Of a stretch of DNA of 64,000 nt, positions 59,678-64,000 are shown piece by piece (position 1 is the first letter of the stretch; every line of letters starts with the position of its first letter). The notes under the pieces are model-generated. The model did not search any database and had not been told where the DNA came from. It saw nothing but the letters and a program-made list of their open reading frames with translations. The position numbers and the translations under genes were made by a program. Origin of the DNA: Streptomyces sp. yr375 (GTDB lineage Bacteria > Actinomycetota > Actinomycetes > Streptomycetales > Streptomycetaceae); NCBI RefSeq assembly GCF_900110755.1, contig NZ_FOFF01000027.1, forward strand, positions 48,848 to 112,847, read 5' to 3'.

Positions 59678-60817
59678 GTGACCCCCAACTCCAGTACTCC
59701 CGTCAACGGCGACTACTACGACCCGAAGGACCTCACGGCCGCCACGACCTACCGGGCCGACGGCTCCGAGATCCTCCACGGCATCTCCCTGCGATGGACC
59801 ACCGGAGGCAACTCCGGCGGTGACACCACCCCGCCGGACTGGGACGACGGCCGGGCTCCGTACCCGCACGAGTACGAGGTGTGGCTCAATGGCCAGCCCG
59901 CCCAGACCCTCTATCTGGACTGGCCGGCCTGGTGGGGTGGCTGGAAACTCGCCGCCAACCACTGGGTCACGCTGGGAACCGATCCGGGCGACACCTACCG
60001 AGTCAAGATCCGGGCCCGGCGCGGCGACGGCACCTGGAGCCCGTTCTCCGAGGAGTGCACCGTGCCCGGCCGGGCCGACGACCCGTACCAGCCGATCCCG
60101 GTCGCGGTGTCCGACGACCGCAGCGGGGACGTCGCGCAGCCCAGGCACGGCAACATGGCCGACCCGCCGGGCCGCTCCGTGCTCGCCCTGAAGCCCGCGG
60201 AGGGCGGCGGGGGTCACGCCTGCACGAGCACATTCTGTGACCAGGTCCGGGCGGCCTGCGCTCCGGACGTGTGGTGGGCGGAAGTCGTTCCCGGCAAGGA
60301 GCGGATGTGCGCGGACTACCCGTGGAACCGGCACGGCCACTACCTGGAGTACCGGAAGTTCAGCACCGGCAGCGACGACGGCAAGGTGGCCTCCGCGGGC
60401 AACCCCCGCTTCGCTGGCCTGGACCTCGTGGGTGACTGGCCCACCACCGCCCTCGACGCGGGTGCCAAGGACCTCACCTTCGCCTACGAGCACACCGCCA
60501 GCCACACCGGACCGACGTGGACGTACCAGTTCTTCGTCACCAAGGACGGCTGGAACGCCTCAGCCCCCTTGTCCTGGACCGACCTGGAGCCGACCCCGTT
60601 CATGGTGGTCGTCCACGGCCGCAACCCCGAACAGGCATGGACCACGGAGGCGCTGGCCGGACGCAAGACGGGCCGACACGCGATCGTGAACATCTGGGGC
60701 GGGCACGGCGGCGTCTGCACCACCGGCAACCCGGAGAGGTGCTGCGACCACGTCGACCAGGAGCAGCAGATGACCGGCGAGTTCTTCGTGTCCGTCTCGG
60801 ACGTCGTCTTCGAATGA
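59678..60817 (+). CDS. Fibronectin-III-like / AA10-type LPMO fusion lacking a signal peptide
   Basis: 379 aa. An N-terminal beta-sandwich (about 1-150, EILHGISLRWTTGG, HEYEVWLNGQPAQTL, YRVKIRARRGDGTW) resembles a fibronectin type III domain. From His157 (RHGNMADPPGR) to the end the sequence follows an AA10 chitin- or cellulose-active LPMO: PRFAGLDLVGDWPTTAL, the second brace His in ASHTGPTW, FFVTKDGWNASAPLSWTDLE, TGRHAIVNIW and the final SVSDVVFE. An active LPMO needs the first His at the mature N-terminus, whereas here it is internal. GTG at 59678 follows GAGG; no export signal is visible. Either it is processed at PR/HG or it is not a classical LPMO. Confidence 0.8.
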   Translation: MTPNSSTPVNGDYYDPKDLTAATTYRADGSEILHGISLRWTTGGNSGGDTTPPDWDDGRAPYPHEYEVWLNGQPAQTLYLDWPAWWGGWKLAANHWVTLGTDPGDTYRVKIRARRGDGTWSPFSEECTVPGRADDPYQPIPVAVSDDRSGDVAQPRHGNMADPPGRSVLALKPAEGGGGHACTSTFCDQVRAACAPDVWWAEVVPGKERMCADYPWNRHGHYLEYRKFSTGSDDGKVASAGNPRFAGLDLVGDWPTTALDAGAKDLTFAYEHTASHTGPTWTYQFFVTKDGWNASAPLSWTDLEPTPFMVVVHGRNPEQAWTTEALAGRKTGRHAIVNIWGGHGGVCTTGNPERCCDHVDQEQQMTGEFFVSVSDVVFE

Positions 60818-60959
60818 TCTGACGGGGAGCCGCAGATGGAACCGGCGTGCCGAAAACCGGACTCGGTCACGCCCACACTCCTCGCTCCCGGACTCCGCCC
60901 CGGCGCCACGCCGGGGCGGGCCGCACGCAGTGGCCCTCCACCCCTTGAGGCCGGCAGCC

Positions 60960-61115
60960 CGTTCAATTCGGGCGGGCTATGGCAGAAGGCAGGCTCCGGG
61001 GTCGTCGCCCTCTTCAACGAGTCGGGCAGCGCCCAGCCCGTCGCCCGACGGCGAAGACCCTGGGGCTGCCGGACGCCGACGCCTACACCCTGCGCGACCT
61101 GGACGGTGCCGCCCG
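60960..61115 (+). pseudogene. Remnant of a GH27-type alpha-galactosidase C-terminus
   Basis: GLWQKAGSGVVALFNESGSAQPV is followed, after a frameshift, by AKTLGLPDADAYTLRDLDG. This matches the C-terminal beta domain of actinobacterial GH27 enzymes (VWxKxLxxGxxAVALFN ... YxxRDLW). The rest of the gene is absent. Confidence 0.45.
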
Positions 61116-61149
61116 TCAACGGGCGCCGGCCGCAAACCCGGGCGCGAGA

Positions 61150-61330
61150 GTGTCGGAGCGAGCCGACCGGCGTTGAAGATCGCGCGACGACCCGGGTCCC
61201 GAACAGCAGGTAGAAGTCCGACGTGACGGTGCCGACGACGTGCACGACGACGAACGCGGCAGGAACGCCGCGAGCGCGACGGCGCGGCCGTCACGGGTGC
61301 GCCCACGGCCATGCCGACGGCGTACTCGGA
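61150..61330 (-). pseudogene. Possible MFS transporter fragment divergent from the TetR gene
   Basis: The minus strand reads FVVVHVVGTVTSDFYLLFGT then RVVA, and in the next frame AIFNAG. Together these resemble the second-helix-to-loop region of MFS drug exporters. Frames break repeatedly. A TetR gene divergent from an exporter is a common arrangement, so this may be the lost target. Confidence 0.33.
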
Positions 61331-61364
61331 CTCGGATTCGCGACTGCACGAAGATATTTAGTAG

Positions 61365-61380
61365 AATTACGTACGATATT
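61365..61380. promoter_or_regulatory. TetR operator candidate
   Basis: AATTACGTACGATATT, with a CGTACG core and matching AAT/ATT ends, lies in an unusually AT-rich stretch 34 nt upstream of the TetR start. The palindrome is imperfect at four positions. Confidence 0.4.
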
Positions 61381-61413
61381 TGCTTTGTATGCCTCTCGGG
61401 TGGGAGTAGGCAG

Positions 61414-62157
61414 ATGGTGGAGCGGGACAGCCCGGAAAGACGGGGGCGCCTGAACCGTCGACTGGTGCTTGCCGCGGCCGTCGCACTCGTCGACCGGGAA
61501 GGGCTTGCAGCGCTGACCATGCGGCGCCTCGCCACCGACCTGGGTGTGGAGCCGATGGCCATCTACCGCTACACGGCCGGCAAGGAAGCGCTCGTCGACG
61601 GCTTGGTCGAGGCCTTCTTCGGCGAGGTGAACGACCGGTTGCGCACCACGTCCGAGGAGATCCGGCCGACTCAAGACGCCGAATGCACCGAGCTGCCCTG
61701 GCGCGCAGAACTGTGCAGGATCGCGCGCGCCTTCTCCGCGGTGGTGCACGTCCACCCCGAAATCCTGTCCGTGGTGGCCACGCGCCCGCTCGCCGTGCCG
61801 GTGGCCCGGCGCCCGGCCTCCCTGCTTCAGCTCACCGAACACATTTTTGCCGTGCTCGGCCGGGCCGGCTTCGACGAAGCCGCCACGCTGACCATCTACC
61901 GGGCGTTCGTGGCCTGGATTCTCGGCTGTCTCCTCGTGCACAACCGGCAGATCGTCGACAACCCTGACGAACCGGACCTCATGCTGCGCCTGGGGCTGCA
62001 CCGACTGCCCGCCGCCGAGTACCCGCGACTGCGTGCCCTCATGCCGCGACTGGCCGAGTACAACGTCGAGCAGGAACTGATCGCAGGTCTCGACAGCCTG
62101 CTCGGCCGGATGCCCGAGGCACCCCTTGACGCGTTCTACGGCAGAAGCGCACCCTGA
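61414..62157 (+). CDS. TetR-family transcriptional regulator
   Basis: 247-aa repressor. HTH at about 15-60: RRLVLAAAVALVDREGLAAL, TMRRLATDLGVEPMAIYRYT. The C-terminal ligand domain (about 90-240) resembles TetR_C classes seen in tetracycline-type repressors (VHVHPEILSVVATRP, IYRAFVAWILGCLLVH). The ATG follows GGGAGTAGG. It may control a divergent exporter of which only scraps remain, so its present role is unclear. Confidence 0.9.
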   Translation: MVERDSPERRGRLNRRLVLAAAVALVDREGLAALTMRRLATDLGVEPMAIYRYTAGKEALVDGLVEAFFGEVNDRLRTTSEEIRPTQDAECTELPWRAELCRIARAFSAVVHVHPEILSVVATRPLAVPVARRPASLLQLTEHIFAVLGRAGFDEAATLTIYRAFVAWILGCLLVHNRQIVDNPDEPDLMLRLGLHRLPAAEYPRLRALMPRLAEYNVEQELIAGLDSLLGRMPEAPLDAFYGRSAP

Positions 62158-62251
62158 GGATACGAGGTACACATCGGGCATATCCCTGCGTCGGCAGGTG
62201 CGTCGTCGACACCGCTGATGTGAACTCGACGGCGCCCGGGAAGAGGCCGCC

Positions 62252-62566
62252 ATGTCCACCGAGTACACGACCCTGCGCGTCCGAGTCACGGCCAAGGACG
62301 CCGACACCCTGCGCGCGCTCCTGCGCGAGGCCCGTCCCGATGTCGGCGGCCGGGTCCGCCGAGGCGAGGACGGCAGCTTCGGCGTCGATGCCTACGTGTC
62401 CCTCGAGGAGGCCGAGGCCCTCGACCGCGAGGGTGTGTCGGTCACGATCCACGAGGACGCGACGGCCACCGGAAGAGCCCGCCAGGCCGAGGTCGGAGCG
62501 GGAGACCGGTTCGCTCCCGAGGACGCGGTTCCGCATGGGCTCGCCCTCAAGGTCACGGAAGCCTAG
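62252..62566 (+). CDS. Small hypothetical protein coupled to the M14 peptidase
   Basis: 104-aa soluble protein. YTTLRVRVTAKDADTLRALL and FGVDAYVSLEEAEALDREGV make a beta-alpha fold, followed by a charged tail. It ends 10 nt before the peptidase start, so the two are one operon. The first ~70 residues have the look of an inhibitor or propeptide-like small domain, but I cannot name the family. It may chaperone or inhibit the peptidase. Confidence 0.7.
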   Translation: MSTEYTTLRVRVTAKDADTLRALLREARPDVGGRVRRGEDGSFGVDAYVSLEEAEALDREGVSVTIHEDATATGRARQAEVGAGDRFAPEDAVPHGLALKVTEA

Positions 62567-62576
62567 GAGGGACATC

Positions 62577-63650
62577 ATGCCGTATCTGAACATCACCGAG
62601 GTCGAGTCGGCCGTGACCAGTCTGGCCGCCGCGTTCCCGGCCGCGGAGCTCATCGGACTGCCCGAACCTTCTGTCGAGGGCCGGACCTCTCACGCCCTGC
62701 GGATCGGCACGGCAGAGCGCGATGGCAACGACGTCGTCGTGCTGATCGGCGGCGTCCACGCCCGCGAATGGGGCAGCTGCGAGATCTTGGTGGACCTCGC
62801 AGCCGACCTGTTGGAGGCCCACCGCGACGGTACCGGTCTCACCTACGGCGGTACCAGCCTCACCTCCACCCAGGTGCGCAGCATCCTCGACGAACTCGAC
62901 GTCGTCGTCTTCCCGCTCGTCAATCCGGACGGTCGGCATTACAGCCAGACCGTCGACCCGTTGTGGCGCAAGAACCGCAACCCGGCCCAGTCCGGCGGCG
63001 ACCCGGCCGGTGTCGGCGTCGACATCAACCGCAACTACGACTTCCTCTTCGACTTCGAGACCGCCTTCCACCCGGCCGCCCCGGTGCGGGTCTCGACCGA
63101 CCCGGCCAACCCCCAGCAGGTGTACCAAGGCCCCAGGCCCTTCTCTGAGCCCGAGACCCGCAACGTCCGCTGGCTGCTCGACCAGTTCCCGCGGACCCGC
63201 TGGTTCGTCGACGTGCACAGCTACTCCGAGGACATGCTCTTCGTCTGGGGGGACGACGACGGCCAGTCCCTCGACCCGAATAAGAACTTCCAGAACCCGG
63301 CCTTCGACGGCAAGCGCGGACTGGCCGACGACCTGCTGTACGGGGAGTTCGTCCCGAAGGCCGATACCGACGACGCCGCCGTGCTCGCGGAACAGTTCTG
63401 TAAGGGGGTGAAGGGCGTACGCGGAAAGGACTACACCCCGATGCCCGCCTTCGACCTCTACCCGACCTGCGGAACCAGCGACGACTACGCCTATGCGCGC
63501 CACCTGGTGGAGTCACACAACGGTAAAGTCCTCGGCTTCACGGTCGAGTGGGGGAAGAACAGCTTCCACCCGCCGTGGCCGGAGATGAAGAAAATCATCC
63601 TCGACGTCGACGCCGGACTGGCGCAGTTCTGCCTGACCGCTGCCACCTAA
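62577..63650 (+). CDS. M14-family zinc carboxypeptidase
   Basis: 357-aa metallocarboxypeptidase. Zinc ligands His61 and Glu64 lie in GGVHAREWGS and His214 in DVHSYSE; the general base is Glu324 in FTVEWGKN. Substrate-binding blocks are VNPDGRHYS and DINRNYDFLF. It cleaves C-terminal residues from peptides or amidates. No signal peptide is present, unlike most secreted M14 enzymes, so it may act inside the cell or be released on lysis. GGAGG precedes the ATG. The IS element begins right after its stop codon. Confidence 0.93.
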   Translation: MPYLNITEVESAVTSLAAAFPAAELIGLPEPSVEGRTSHALRIGTAERDGNDVVVLIGGVHAREWGSCEILVDLAADLLEAHRDGTGLTYGGTSLTSTQVRSILDELDVVVFPLVNPDGRHYSQTVDPLWRKNRNPAQSGGDPAGVGVDINRNYDFLFDFETAFHPAAPVRVSTDPANPQQVYQGPRPFSEPETRNVRWLLDQFPRTRWFVDVHSYSEDMLFVWGDDDGQSLDPNKNFQNPAFDGKRGLADDLLYGEFVPKADTDDAAVLAEQFCKGVKGVRGKDYTPMPAFDLYPTCGTSDDYAYARHLVESHNGKVLGFTVEWGKNSFHPPWPEMKKIILDVDAGLAQFCLTAAT

Positions 63651-64000
63651 GCGTTGTCCCGTAAATGATCTTCGACGTGTTCGTTGGCCTGCCTGTTTCT
63701 TCGTCAGCCGGCGAGGGTGAGGTTGTGCAGGCGGGCGATGCCGAGCATCGCGTGGTGGACGCCGTCGCCCTTGAGACGGCAGTCACGGAGGATTTTCCAG
63801 GTCTTCATCCGGGCGAAGGCGTGCTCGACGCGGGCGCGAACTTTGCGGTGGGAGGTGTTGTGTTCCTCTTTCCAGGCCGGGAGTTCGGTCTGGCCGGGTT
63901 CGCGGCGGTGCGGGATGACCAGGCCGGTGCCCCGGTAACCGCCGTCGGCGATGACCGTGGTGTGACCGACGGCGTCTTTCGCGCCGGACAGTTCCCATGC
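63651..64000 (-). mobile_element. IS5-type insertion sequence, transposase C-terminus (runs off window)
   Basis: The minus strand from the window edge to TGA at 63704 encodes the end of a DDE transposase: ELSGAKDAVGHTTVIADGGY, HRKVRARVEHAFARMKTW, and GDGVHHAMLGIARLHNLTLA. The catalytic Glu lies in RVEHAFA. GTTGTCCCGTAAATGATC just inside 63652 looks like the terminal inverted repeat, so the element border falls immediately after the peptidase stop. It belongs to the same group as the fragment at 58310. Confidence 0.85.

Overview
The window looks like Streptomyces or a close relative. GC content is very high, GTG and TTG starts are common, translational coupling by GTGA/ATGA overlaps is frequent, a DasR-type site sits in a chitinase promoter, and TTA codons are confined to a secondary-metabolite operon. 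Everything here was read by eye from the sequence and its translations; no database was searched.

Layout. 0-1.5 kb: the end of an ABC-2 exporter operon. 1.6-5 kb: a GH43-GH5 glycosidase operon with a LacI-type operator. 5.1-7 kb: an ECF41 sigma factor convergent with an NmrA-like oxidoreductase that carries an ECF41-type promoter. 7.1-9.4 kb: a chitinase, an ABM monooxygenase and a VOC protein. 9.4-43.4 kb: the centrepiece, a one-direction nonribosomal peptide operon. It runs mini-MbtH remnant, 7733-aa NRPS, 2391-aa NRPS, intact MbtH, clavaminate-synthase-like Fe/2OG oxygenase, ABC ATPase, ABC permease. 43.5-48.7 kb: housekeeping and stress genes (SRPBCC, Excalibur, small membrane protein, PRC barrel, PAS-GAF-SpoIIE phosphatase, HutD). 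48.7-54 kb: a wrecked RHS/WapA-type locus with a neighbouring HNH lipoprotein. 54.5-58.3 kb: a small membrane protein and a PucR regulator divergent from a ferredoxin reductase/fatty-acid desaturase pair. 58.3-64 kb: a scarred region with IS pieces and gene remnants, plus an LPMO-like protein, a TetR regulator and an M14 carboxypeptidase abutted by an IS5-type element.

The NRPS encodes eight modules and should give an octapeptide. By alignment to the GrsA pocket I read Thr - Asp-like - X - Ser - N-Me-Asn - N-Me-Phe (E domain present) - X - Ser-like but altered. The first condensation domain resembles EntF/DhbF-type domains that take an aryl starter, but no aryl-acid genes are in the window. 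Residues 5 and 6 carry in-line N-methyltransferases. The single epimerization domain has lost the catalytic Glu motif EGHGRE. The oxygenase probably beta-hydroxylates a residue or free amino acid, and the ABC-2 pair probably exports the product or gives self-resistance.

Other notable points: a mini-MbtH gene with a clean in-frame internal deletion; in-frame hexanucleotide repeats that put Gly-Asp and Gly-Thr runs into an A domain and the oxygenase; heptanucleotide arrays just upstream of two start codons; an LPMO domain whose copper-binding His is internal; and an RHS gene with deletions, frameshifts and an inverted internal piece.
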